This document shows positions 25,573 through 33,809 of a DNA stretch of 64,000 bases, in pieces. A program made the translations under genes and the position numbers. Under the pieces are notes generated by a model. It saw only the letters and a program-made list of their open reading frames with translations. It had not been told where the DNA came from and searched no databases. This DNA is from Glutamicibacter sp002979865 (GTDB lineage Bacteria > Actinomycetota > Actinomycetes > Actinomycetales > Micrococcaceae), in contig NZ_CP188297.1 of the NCBI RefSeq assembly GCF_050030965.1, positions 2,976,001 through 3,040,000 on the forward strand. Direction: 5' to 3'. Within the stretch, counting starts at the first letter, position 1, and each line of letters begins with the position of its first letter.

Positions 25573-25600
25573 AAGCGGAGATCCGGAAGGGTCTCCGCTT
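25573..25600 (+). terminator. Terminator of tRNA-fMet copy 4
   Basis: AAGCGGAGATCC pairs with GGGTCTCCGCTT. Compared with copies 2 and 3, one A-T pair is changed to G-C on both arms, keeping the stem intact. Confidence 0.85.
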
Positions 25601-25621
25601 TTGGTTTAAGCATTAAAGAAG

Positions 25622-25653
25622 TTGGCTGGCAATGCTTTCGCACTGCCAGCCAA
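25622..25653 (-). terminator. Terminator downstream of pspA
   Basis: A perfect 10-bp stem TTGGCTGGCA / TGCCAGCCAA lies 27 bases past the pspA stop. Read on the minus strand it is followed by CTTCTTTAA. Confidence 0.7.
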
Positions 25654-25679
25654 TTGACACAGTTCAGAGAGCAGAAAGT

Positions 25680-26411
25680 TTAGCTCTCCAAAGCATCGGT
25701 TTGTTTGGCCTTCAGAGCGGCCAGACGGGCTTCCACCTCGGTCTGCTCACCCAGATCTTCCAGAGACTCGAACTGGGAGTCCAGGCTTGATGCCTGCAAT
25801 TCTGCAGCACCGCGAACGCGGGCTTCTTCGCGACGAACCTTTTCTTCGAAGCGACCAATTTCGCTGGACGGATCCATGATGTTCACGGACTTGATGGCTT
25901 CATTGACCTGGTTTTGAGCGTGTGCCGACTTGGAACGGGCGACCAGCTCGTCGCGCTTGCTTGCCAGTTCGGTACGCTTTTCCTTCATCATGTTCAAGCC
26001 GCTTTTGAGCTTGTCCACGATCTCGCGTTGCGAAGCGATCGTCGGCTCGGCGGTCTTCATCTCGGACTCGGCCTGCATCTGGCGCTGGATGGCGACCTTA
26101 GCCAAGTTGTCGAACTTCGAGGCATCATCGGCATTGCCTGCAACACGGAACTCTTCTGCCTTGTTGGATGCTGCCAGAGCCTTGTTGCCCCACTCGGAAG
26201 CTGCCTGCTCGTCTTCGCGGAAGTCGTCTTCCAGCATGCGCAAGTTGCCGATGGTCTGGGCAATCGCCTGCTCTGCTTCAGCAATATTGTCGTTGTAGTC
26301 GCGCACCATCTGATCCATCATTTTCTGGGGATCTTCAGCTGAGTCGAGCATTGCATTGATATTGGCCTTGGCCAACTGGGAAATGCGTCCGAAGATTGAC
26401 TGCTTGATCAT
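25680..26411 (-). CDS. pspA: PspA/IM30 family membrane-stress protein
   Basis: This 243-residue, almost wholly alpha-helical protein is of the PspA/Vipp1 (ESCRT-III-like) family, which coats and stabilises the inner membrane face under stress. The N-terminus MIKQSIFGRISQLAKANINAMLDSAEDP has the amphipathic helix and the family's NAxLdxaEDP motif. Long coiled-coil segments follow (about residues 30-140 and 190-240). AAAGG precedes the ATG. The adjacent minus-strand TPM-domain gene ends up with pspA downstream of it at 70 bases, and an HtrA protease gene diverges beyond. No PspBC or ClgR-like regulator is visible nearby. Confidence 0.9.
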   Translation of the reverse strand: MIKQSIFGRISQLAKANINAMLDSAEDPQKMMDQMVRDYNDNIAEAEQAIAQTIGNLRMLEDDFREDEQAASEWGNKALAASNKAEEFRVAGNADDASKFDNLAKVAIQRQMQAESEMKTAEPTIASQREIVDKLKSGLNMMKEKRTELASKRDELVARSKSAHAQNQVNEAIKSVNIMDPSSEIGRFEEKVRREEARVRGAAELQASSLDSQFESLEDLGEQTEVEARLAALKAKQTDALES

Positions 26412-26481
26412 GGTTGGACCTTTCTGTCCGTCAAGAAAACACTATGAACTTGAAACCTTCTGGTGAAACTGGTCCGGCAAG

Positions 26482-28545
26482 CTAGAAGTTGCCGCCTCCT
26501 CCGCCTCCGAGGTCACCTCCTCCAAAGCCGCCTCCGCCGCCGCCGAAGCCACCGAAGCCGCCCCCGCCAAAGAAACCTCCACCGTCGCCGCCATCGGAAT
26601 GACCGCCATGGCCTCCGCCGCCGAGGATGGTATTGATCAGGATGCCTCCGAGCATCGCGCCACCGATGCCATCAAACATCCCGCCCCCGCGGCCACGGCC
26701 GTAGTTCCCGTAACCGCGCGAGTCGCCGAAGCCGTCGAATCCGCTGACGTCGCTTTCGGCCATCTGCGCAGCTTGGTCAGCTAGCTGAATGGCACGCTGT
26801 GCGGAACCTACAGCACGCAGCGGATCGCTGCCAGAAAGCGAGCGCGCCTCATCGAAGGTGCGCTGCGCCTCAGCAAGGCGGGTTCGAGCTGAAGAGCGGA
26901 CGCCGCCGCGACGGGCACGGATGTAATCGTCGGTACCGCTGATGCGCGACGCTGCGGTGTGCAGCAACGAATCCAGTTGTGCACGGGCTGATTGTTCCTG
27001 CTGAGCCTGGTTACGCGTACTTGAAAGAGCTTCTGAAAGCGGGCGAACGGACTCATCGAGCTGGGTGATCAAAGCCAGCGGGTTGTATTTGCCGCTGCTC
27101 AGTGCTTGCTTGGTATTCGCCAGAGTGCTTTCGACACCGGCCGCGGCGCTGGAAAGGCGGGGATTTGCTCCGTTGCCAACGAAGGCGTTCGCTTGAGCCA
27201 GGTCGCGTTCGGCCAGCGCGATTGCGGACTTCAAGTCTTGCTGGGCCTGCCCCAAGGCTTCGCCAGCCTTGTTGATGGCCTTGAGCAGCACATCGGCCTG
27301 GTCGTGGGCTTCTTCCGCATTCTGGATCAAGATCGCGGCATTGGATCGGTCAGTGGCCAGTTTCTCTGATGCCTGCTTCAAGGCGGAAGAAGCAAAGGTC
27401 AGGCGCTCGGCGGCCTGGTCGGCGTTGTCCTTGATCTGCGATACTGCGCTGGCGTCATATTGGCCGGCAAGGCGTTCCAAGTCTGCCACGCGGGCCGACA
27501 GCCTCTGGTTGAGCGGTTCCTGGTTCGCCGATACCTCAGTAATGCGATCCTCGGCATTCTGCTCCAGCTGGCGCAATTGCTTGAACTCGTCAGCATGGGC
27601 CTGCAGGGAACTGTTGACCTTCTTGCAACGGTCGATGATTTCATTCAACCATGAACGCTGATCTTGCTCGGTATCGGGGATATCGTCATCCAACTGCTGC
27701 TGCAGGCGGAAAGATTCAGTCAGGTGGTTCTTGGCTTGTTCAATATCCTCCACATAGACCTGGACAGCCTGCTTGCCGTATTGTGCTTCGGCGAAGCCCA
27801 ATTCTTGCTGCGAAGAACGGATCGAGTCATCTGCAGCCACCAGCAATTGGTCTGCCTGCAAACGGAGCTTGTCCAGGGGGACCAGTTGCTGCTGCGGAGC
27901 AGGGGCGCCGTACTGTCCTGGGTGTTGGCCTTGGCTCTGGCCGAGTTGCGCGGTCTTCTTCTTGCTGCGCCGTGAAAGGAAAAGGAACCCAACCACAGCA
28001 ACGGCACCAATGGCCAGTACGACGGTTAGGAAACCACCGCCAGAGGATGAACCATCTGGGCTGCCTCCACCTTCAACGCTGCGCATGCCAGCGATGGCCC
28101 CCTCGACTGCACCGGCCCAGTTTTTCTCACTGAGTGCCGGGCTGATTTGGCTGCTGTAGATTTCAGTATCGGCTTTGGCAATCGGACCGCCTTCGGCGCC
28201 AGCAAAATATGCTTGGCGGGTCTCGGTTGCCACCACCAGGATGGAGTCAGCGCTGCCCAAACCCTTTTGGTTGGCAACTTCGGCGGCCCATTGATCTGCC
28301 TGGTCTGGGTTGGAGAACTCGTCGACGAATATCGCAAACAGGTTTAGTCCGGTATTGCTGCGAAGTTCCTTAATTTCGGATTCCAAACGCGTTTCGTCGG
28401 AGCCGAGCACGCCTGAAGAATCGACGACGAAGTCGCCAGGTGGAATCGTTACAGGCGATTCAGCCATCGCAGGTGCCGATAAGCCGAAAGAGGCTACCGT
28501 TGCCAATATTGCTCCAGCAATCAGCCGTCGAGCTTTCATACGCAT
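26482..28545 (-). CDS. TPM-domain (YgcG-type) envelope protein with coiled coil and Gly-rich tail
   Basis: The 687-residue protein starts with a signal peptide (cut near APAMA). A TPM domain (~residues 35-155, beginning PPGDFVVDSSGVLG) follows, then a transmembrane helix (~172-195) with an RRSKKK stop-transfer. A long cytoplasmic coiled-coil region (~215-580) comes next, and the last ~75 residues are almost pure Gly/Phe (FGGFGGGGGGFGGG type). TPM domains in other proteins have phosphatase or photosystem-repair roles; here no activity can be assigned. GGGGAA lies upstream of the ATG. It reads into pspA, suggesting a shared membrane-maintenance role. Confidence 0.82.
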   Translation of the reverse strand: MRMKARRLIAGAILATVASFGLSAPAMAESPVTIPPGDFVVDSSGVLGSDETRLESEIKELRSNTGLNLFAIFVDEFSNPDQADQWAAEVANQKGLGSADSILVVATETRQAYFAGAEGGPIAKADTEIYSSQISPALSEKNWAGAVEGAIAGMRSVEGGGSPDGSSSGGGFLTVVLAIGAVAVVGFLFLSRRSKKKTAQLGQSQGQHPGQYGAPAPQQQLVPLDKLRLQADQLLVAADDSIRSSQQELGFAEAQYGKQAVQVYVEDIEQAKNHLTESFRLQQQLDDDIPDTEQDQRSWLNEIIDRCKKVNSSLQAHADEFKQLRQLEQNAEDRITEVSANQEPLNQRLSARVADLERLAGQYDASAVSQIKDNADQAAERLTFASSALKQASEKLATDRSNAAILIQNAEEAHDQADVLLKAINKAGEALGQAQQDLKSAIALAERDLAQANAFVGNGANPRLSSAAAGVESTLANTKQALSSGKYNPLALITQLDESVRPLSEALSSTRNQAQQEQSARAQLDSLLHTAASRISGTDDYIRARRGGVRSSARTRLAEAQRTFDEARSLSGSDPLRAVGSAQRAIQLADQAAQMAESDVSGFDGFGDSRGYGNYGRGRGGGMFDGIGGAMLGGILINTILGGGGHGGHSDGGDGGGFFGGGGFGGFGGGGGGFGGGDLGGGGGGNF

Positions 28546-28786
28546 GTCTTGTTCCCCACCTGAAATGCATCAGTCAATCTAAAATCGGGAGAATCCCGAT
28601 CTGGTGATCCCCGAGATTGGGTTCACACTTATGATTGATTCTATTTGCCCTAATGAACAACGTCTACGACATTCAGCTGGCAGAATAGTTAACTCACAGC
28701 CGGTGCTCAGACACCACAATTCGATGCCACAGACCAGAGTTGGATAATAGAACTCAAGAGATTCGACAGTTCGAAAGAGGCAAGCC

Positions 28787-30310
28787 ATGAGCCAGACACC
28801 GAATGAGCCACGTGGGAACGATGCGGGCGATTCAGCAGAGCCAATTAACGACACCAATAACGACCCAATTGCTTCGGCCGAACCTACGGTGCGCTACCCG
28901 CGAGTGAATCAGGCTCCAAGCGCCAGCGAGAATCCAACCAGCGTTTACCCCGCGCCGTCCGTTGACAGAACGCAGAACGCGGCCCACTCCCACGGACAGC
29001 ATTCCGACGCCCAGCAAGTCCAGAACGGCTCTCCCTACGGTTCCCCTTACGGCCCTCCGTCCAACGAGCCTGCGAATTACCCGATCCCGCCCGAGAAGCC
29101 TTCCAAGGACAAGAAGTCCTTCTCTGGCAGCACGCTCATCGCCGGAATGATTGCCGCGGCCTTGGTAGGTGGCGTCACTGCCGCTGGCACGACCTACCTG
29201 ATGAATGACGACGCGGGGTCTTCCTCGGTGAGCAGTTCGCCGCGTGAGGGCGTGGTGATCAACAACCCGGACAAGGTCACCGAAGTCACCGCCGCTGCCG
29301 CCAAGGCAAGCCCAAGCGTGGTGACCATCGAGGTTTCCGGCAACGGTTCGGGCGGTTCCGGATCGGGCATCGTCATGGACGACAAGGGCAATATTCTGAC
29401 CAACACCCACGTGGTTACCCTGGGTGGCGAAGTTGCCAATCCCAAAATTTCGGTCCAGATGAACGACGGTTCGGTGCATAGTGCCACCGTGGTAGGCACA
29501 GATCCTCTATCGGACCTGGCAGTCATTAATATCCAGGCCGACGGCCTAGTACCTGCCACCGTGGGTTCCTCGGCCGAGCTGAATGTCGGGGATACCGCTG
29601 TCGCCATCGGCGCACCGCTGGGTCTAAGCGGCACCGTCACCGACGGCATCATTTCCACCTTGAACCGCACCATCTCCATCGCTTCTTCGGCCGTTCCGAA
29701 GGAAAGCGACCAGAGCGAGGGCGGGGATGGCAACCAATTCAACTTCCAGTTCCCGGGACAGGAACAAGAGCAGCAGCGTTCAAGCGGTTCGATCTACGTA
29801 AACGTCATCCAGACTGACGCGGCGATCAACCACGGCAATTCCGGCGGCGCATTGGTCAACGCCAATGGTGAAATCATCGGTGTCAACGTTGCTATTGCCT
29901 CGGCAGGCAACAGCGAAGAAGGCGGATCGATTGGCGTGGGCTTCGCGATCCCTATCGACTATGCAAAGCGTGTTGCCCAGGAACTGATCGATAACGGCGT
30001 GGCTACCCACGGCCTGCTCGGAGCCACGGTGACCCCGCAGGGAGCAGCTGGATCCAACCAGCAGAACGCTTCGGCGTTCTCGGTGGGTGCCCGCGTTGTT
30101 GAAATTAGCCCTGACTCGGCAGCTGATAAGGCCGGACTGAAGTCCGGTGACGTGATCACCGGCGTCAACGGCCGTGCAGTCCAGGACTCGCAGACCGTGA
30201 CCGCGGCCATCCGCGAGATTCCAGCCGGGGGAGAAGTGGAAATCAGCTACCTTCGCAATGGCAAGGAACAGACCGCAACAGCAACTGTCGGAGCGCTGTC
30301 AAATAACTAA
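28787..30310 (+). CDS. HtrA/DegP-type membrane-anchored serine protease
   Basis: The first ~105 residues are a Pro/Asn/Ser-rich cytoplasmic extension. One transmembrane helix (LIAGMIAAALVGGVTAAGTTYLM) follows, then a trypsin-like domain with the triad His in NTHVV, Asp in SDLAV and Ser in GNSGGAL, and one C-terminal PDZ domain (~410-500). It degrades or refolds damaged extracytoplasmic proteins. Mycobacterial HtrA/PepD proteins have the same architecture. GAGG precedes the ATG. It diverges from the TPM-pspA pair across a 241-base region that probably holds both promoters, and is closed by a strong terminator. Confidence 0.92.
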   Translation: MSQTPNEPRGNDAGDSAEPINDTNNDPIASAEPTVRYPRVNQAPSASENPTSVYPAPSVDRTQNAAHSHGQHSDAQQVQNGSPYGSPYGPPSNEPANYPIPPEKPSKDKKSFSGSTLIAGMIAAALVGGVTAAGTTYLMNDDAGSSSVSSSPREGVVINNPDKVTEVTAAAAKASPSVVTIEVSGNGSGGSGSGIVMDDKGNILTNTHVVTLGGEVANPKISVQMNDGSVHSATVVGTDPLSDLAVINIQADGLVPATVGSSAELNVGDTAVAIGAPLGLSGTVTDGIISTLNRTISIASSAVPKESDQSEGGDGNQFNFQFPGQEQEQQRSSGSIYVNVIQTDAAINHGNSGGALVNANGEIIGVNVAIASAGNSEEGGSIGVGFAIPIDYAKRVAQELIDNGVATHGLLGATVTPQGAAGSNQQNASAFSVGARVVEISPDSAADKAGLKSGDVITGVNGRAVQDSQTVTAAIREIPAGGEVEISYLRNGKEQTATATVGALSNN

Positions 30311-30335
30311 ACAAATCGTCATGATGACGCTGTGA

Positions 30336-30380
30336 AACAAGTGACGCGGGCTGGTGATCGACTAGCCCGCGTCACTTGTT
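30336..30380 (+). terminator. Terminator after the HtrA-type gene
   Basis: Perfect 17-bp arms AACAAGTGACGCGGGCT / AGCCCGCGTCACTTGTT enclose an 11-base loop, 25 bases past the stop. Its 3' arm ends in TTGTT. Confidence 0.8.
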
Positions 30381-30500
30381 GATCTGAGAGCGATAAACAC
30401 CCAGTGAACTGCATTGTGTCGATACGATAGACACTGAAGGAATTAGCCTGCCCCGGTGCCCCGCACCGGTGCGGGCATCGAAGCTCGTAGGAAGGCGCGA

Positions 30501-31322
30501 ATGAGCGAGGAAAGCACCACTCCACTGAAAATAGTGGTCCTGGTCAAACACGTCCCAGATGTTCAATTTGACCGTCATATCGATTCGGGAACGCTGCGCC
30601 TTGACCGTGCAGAATCAGTACTCTCCGAACTTGACGAATACGCCGTGGAAGCTGCTGTTTCCATCGTGGAAGCCAACGGCGGATTCGCCGCCGGGCATGA
30701 AGTCATCGCCGCGACCATGGGCGGCAAGGGATCGGGCAACTCCGTCAAGAAGGCCCTGCAGATGGGTGCCAGCTCAGGGCTGCATCTGAACGATGACGCC
30801 TTGGCCGGTTCCGACACCATCGCCACGTCGAAAGCGCTTGCGGCGCTGGTTGAGCATGCCGGCAACGTGGACCTGGTTATTACCGGGATGTCCTCGACCG
30901 ACGCTGAAACCTCGGTTGTTCCAGCCCAGCTCGCAGAACGGCTGGGCTTTGCGCAGCTGACTCACGCGCTGGCCGTTGAGTTCGATGCCGCACAGCGTGA
31001 ACTGGCCATTAAGCGCGATCACCTGGACCGCACTTTGACCCTGAAGGCGAACCTGCCGGCAGTGCTCTCGGTCACCGACCAGGCCAACGAGCCGCGCTAC
31101 CCGAATTTCAAGGCCATCATGGCTGCCAAGAAGAAGACTGTCACCGAGCTGGACCTGGCCGCTATCGGCCTGGATGCAGCCGCGGTCGGCGCCCTCGGCT
31201 CGAACACCGAAGTTATCGCAGCTGAAGCCCGCCCTGCGCGCGAAGCCGGAACGGTCATCAACGACAGCGGCCAGGCAGGTATCGCCTTGGTTGATTTCTT
31301 GGCCGAACAGAAGCTGATCTAA
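30501..31322 (+). CDS. etfB: Electron transfer flavoprotein beta subunit
   Basis: EtfB binds AMP and, with EtfA, carries electrons from acyl-CoA and other flavin dehydrogenases to the quinone pool via ETF dehydrogenase. The family start KIVVLVKHVPD and the NxxDE-like segment LDEYAVEAAV are present, with the AMP-contact region around ITGMSSTDAETSVVPA and the C-terminal NLPAVLSVTDQANEPRYP signature. I start at ATG 30501 (273 residues) because of AGGAAGG upstream; the longer frame begins in a GC-rich palindrome. etfA follows after 12 bases. Confidence 0.93.
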   Translation: MSEESTTPLKIVVLVKHVPDVQFDRHIDSGTLRLDRAESVLSELDEYAVEAAVSIVEANGGFAAGHEVIAATMGGKGSGNSVKKALQMGASSGLHLNDDALAGSDTIATSKALAALVEHAGNVDLVITGMSSTDAETSVVPAQLAERLGFAQLTHALAVEFDAAQRELAIKRDHLDRTLTLKANLPAVLSVTDQANEPRYPNFKAIMAAKKKTVTELDLAAIGLDAAAVGALGSNTEVIAAEARPAREAGTVINDSGQAGIALVDFLAEQKLI

Positions 31323-31334
31323 GGAATATTGAAC

Positions 31335-32279
31335 ATGCCTTCAGCACTAGTATTTTTCACTGAGCTTTCCGCGGCTCCCTCCAAAGGCCAGCGCGAACTG
31401 CTGACCCTGGTCTCTGGTTTCGAGAACCCGGCCGTGGCCGTTGCCAACCAAGTCAGCGACGAAGCCCAGCAGGTTCTCGCTTCCTATGGCGTGGTGAAGC
31501 TATTCACCGCTTCCGGCGATGCCCCAGTTTTCGGCCAGCACGAAATTTCCGTGCTTGACGCAGCCGTGCAGGCTACTGCCGCCGAACTGGTCTTGCTTGC
31601 TAATGACAATTTCAGCCGTGAGCTCGGTGCCCGTTTGGCTGTGCGCCGCAACGGTGCGATTATCACCGACATCATTGGCATCAGCGGGGATCTTGTAGCT
31701 ACCAAGGATGAACTGGCAGGAAGCTACAGCGTTCAGGCCAGGGCAACCAACGGCACCCTGTTTGCCACCTTGAAGCCGAACAGCATCGAAGACACGCCAG
31801 CGGCCTCCAGCACCGCCTTGGCAGTTGAGGAATTGGCTTTGGAGAACTCCAACGATGCCAAGGTCCGGATTGCTGCGGCGGAGGCGAAAGTCGCAAGTGA
31901 TCGACCTGCCCTGACCGAAGCGCGCGTCGTGGTTGCTGGTGGTCGTGGTGTCAACGGAGACTTTGGCCCGGTTGAAGACCTTGCCGATGCCCTGGGAGCT
32001 GCCGTGGGCGCTTCTCGTGCAGCTACCGATGCCGGCTGGATCTCGCACGATGCGCAGATCGGCCAGACCGGTGCCACCGTCGCACCGCAGCTGTACATCT
32101 CTGCCGGCATCTCGGGAGCCATACAGCAGAAGGCCGGAATGCAGACCAGCAAGTTCATCATCGCGATCAACAAGGATGTCGACGCCCCGGTGTTCGAGAT
32201 CGCAGACCTGGGTATCGTTGGTGACCTGGCCAAGGTCCTGCCGCAGGCCGCCGAAGAGATTCGACGTCGCAAGGCATGA
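31335..32279 (+). CDS. etfA: Electron transfer flavoprotein alpha subunit
   Basis: EtfA carries the FAD of the ETF heterodimer. The C-terminal FAD domain shows VVAGGRGVN, GASRAATDAGW, and the family signature YISAGISGAIQQKAGMQTSKFIIAINKD. ATG 31335 (314 residues) is preferred over an in-frame TTG six bases earlier because AAGGA lies about nine bases before it. The stop codon overlaps the start of the PIG-L deacetylase gene (ATGA), so three proteins appear to be made from one coupled message. Confidence 0.94.
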   Translation: MPSALVFFTELSAAPSKGQRELLTLVSGFENPAVAVANQVSDEAQQVLASYGVVKLFTASGDAPVFGQHEISVLDAAVQATAAELVLLANDNFSRELGARLAVRRNGAIITDIIGISGDLVATKDELAGSYSVQARATNGTLFATLKPNSIEDTPAASSTALAVEELALENSNDAKVRIAAAEAKVASDRPALTEARVVVAGGRGVNGDFGPVEDLADALGAAVGASRAATDAGWISHDAQIGQTGATVAPQLYISAGISGAIQQKAGMQTSKFIIAINKDVDAPVFEIADLGIVGDLAKVLPQAAEEIRRRKA

Positions 32280-33037
32280 TCGATACAGCGCAATTCATTG
32301 ATGCAGGCGCCCAACGGGTCCTGGCCTTCGGCGCCCATCCCGATGATCTGGACTTTGGGGCAGCCGGGACGGTAGCGGCCCTGACCGCGGCGGGGGCAGA
32401 GGTTCAGTATTGCATCATGACTGACGGCGACGCCGGCGGTTTTGATGACCGGGATCCTGAGGAAACGGCTAAGCTGCGCCACGAAGAGCAGAAACAGGCC
32501 GCCGCCAAGGTGGGTGTGAAAACGGTCCACTTCCTTGGCGAACGCGATGGCTTCCTGGAAGCCAACCACGATGTCATGCGCAAGGTGGTCCGGCTGATGC
32601 GCCAGGTGAAGCCAACCATCGTGATTGCAATGCACCCGGAGCGCAAGTGGGATCGGATACAGGCCTCGCACCCAGACCATCTGGCCTGCGGTGAAGCGGT
32701 CACCCGTGCGATCTACCCGGCGGTGGAGAATCCGTTCTCCTACCCGGAGCTGCTGCATGGCGAAGGACTGGAAGCCTACAAGGTGCCTTGGCTCTGGTTG
32801 TGCGGGGCTCCGCAGGAACGCGAGAACGCCTATGTGGACATCACCGAATTCTTCGAGAAGAAGATGGACGCCTTGCGTTCGCACTTCACCCAGCACCCGG
32901 ATGTTGCCGCCATGGAAAACTACGTTTTGCAGCAGTGCGAGGAAAACGCCGAGCGTGGCCAGCTGGGAAAGGGCAAGCTTGCCGAAGCATTCCACGCAGT
33001 TGCCGTGAACGCCCGCGACACGATAGCCGGGTTCTGA
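32276..33037 (+). CDS. PIG-L family deacetylase
   Basis: This 253-residue member of the LmbE/PIG-L zinc amidohydrolase family removes N-acetyl groups from sugars or related amides. The metal motif AHPDD is at residues 20-24, with the third ligand probably in ASHPDHLACGEA. MshB and Mca of mycothiol metabolism belong to this family; whether this is Mca, MshB or another LmbE member cannot be decided by eye. The start overlaps the etfA stop. A 23-bp perfect terminator follows. Linkage with ETF is unusual for a mycothiol enzyme and may mean a different substrate. Confidence 0.82.
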   Translation: MIDTAQFIDAGAQRVLAFGAHPDDLDFGAAGTVAALTAAGAEVQYCIMTDGDAGGFDDRDPEETAKLRHEEQKQAAAKVGVKTVHFLGERDGFLEANHDVMRKVVRLMRQVKPTIVIAMHPERKWDRIQASHPDHLACGEAVTRAIYPAVENPFSYPELLHGEGLEAYKVPWLWLCGAPQERENAYVDITEFFEKKMDALRSHFTQHPDVAAMENYVLQQCEENAERGQLGKGKLAEAFHAVAVNARDTIAGF

Positions 33038-33060
33038 GTATCCAGGCAAAGCAGACCGGA

Positions 33061-33109
33061 AAAAGTTCGGGGCGAAGATCAAGAATTGATCTTCGCCCCG
33101 AACTTTTTG
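33061..33109. terminator. Strong bidirectional terminator
   Basis: A perfect 23-bp stem (33061-33083 with 33087-33109) with a GAA loop. Both arms end in A5/T5, so it has a U-run on each strand. It separates the convergent PIG-L and RskA-like genes. Confidence 0.92.
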
Positions 33110-33128
33110 GCTGGCCAGAGGTGAGCTG

Positions 33129-33686
33129 CTAGCTCTCGTCTTCCGTTGCCTTGTCTTGAGCCAGTGGCAGGTCGACCGATGCTTCAGCATCTTCAGATGG
33201 AGCGTCAGGGATCTTGGATCCCTCAATGGTGATGTGGAGGGCAATCACGTCTTCAGCTGGAGACAGCCCAGCCGCGGCATCTTCACCGGTGCTGGAAACG
33301 ATCACGGAGACGCTGCCGGACTCATGCACGGCCCATGCAACGTACTGTTCCGAACCGTCCAGGGCAGGCAGCTCGGAGAGCTCGACACCCACAGCGCTTT
33401 CGGACTTCGACGAGCTGAGCACCGCTTGGCCGCCGCTCTTCAATTCGACGGTCTCGGTGACTGCATCATCGGCCTTGGATGCTTTGGACGCCTTGGTGCC
33501 TCCATTGAGCAGGGAGAAAATGACCACCGCTAGGACAACGATGATGGCAAGTCCCGTGACAACGAAGATCCAGCGCTTAGGCTTTTTCTTGGCTGCACGT
33601 GAACTGCTGGCCACTTGGCTCACCAGATCTAGACCCAGGTTCTCGTCCTGGGGCTCGTCGCGGTGCTGAGAATGGCTACCGTTCAT
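33129..33686 (-). CDS. Membrane protein with RskA-like extracytoplasmic domain
   Basis: With the ATG at 33686 (185 residues), an acidic cytoplasmic N-terminus of ~45 residues precedes KKKPKRW and one transmembrane helix (IFVVTGLAIIVVLAVVIFSLL). The external part contains LPALDGSEQYVAWAVHESGSVSVIVSSTG, reminiscent of the C-terminal domain of anti-sigma-K factors. The cytoplasmic zinc anti-sigma domain is missing and no sigma factor gene is adjacent, so it is not a functional anti-sigma factor by itself. A longer TTG-started frame (to 33725) has no ribosome-binding site. Function is unknown. Confidence 0.65.
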   Translation of the reverse strand: MNGSHSQHRDEPQDENLGLDLVSQVASSSRAAKKKPKRWIFVVTGLAIIVVLAVVIFSLLNGGTKASKASKADDAVTETVELKSGGQAVLSSSKSESAVGVELSELPALDGSEQYVAWAVHESGSVSVIVSSTGEDAAAGLSPAEDVIALHITIEGSKIPDAPSEDAEASVDLPLAQDKATEDES

Positions 33687-33809
33687 TGTCTTGGATTCTC
33701 CCGAAATGTAGTCGGCACAGTTCAATACCCGAAAACTGCGGGTACAGACTCGAGCCTACTTTATAAAGATTAGGTAAAGCTGTATGCGTGGCGCGGGCTG
33801 GCTGGTACT

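Larger units (their letters stand above)
25429..25609 (+). repeat. Duplicated tRNA-fMet unit, copy B
   Basis: Second copy of the 24997-25177 unit. The terminator stem shows a compensatory A-T to G-C change. Confidence 0.88.

Noticed and set aside
30460..30475. Perfect 16-bp palindrome CCCGCACCGGTGCGGG before etfB as an operator
   Set aside because: It lies in the GC-rich 5' leader, where a hairpin is as likely; no regulator can be named, so it is not called as a feature.
33687..33725. N-terminal extension of the RskA-like protein from a TTG start
   Set aside because: No ribosome-binding site, and the extension adds nothing domain-like; ATG 33686 has a GGGAG context.
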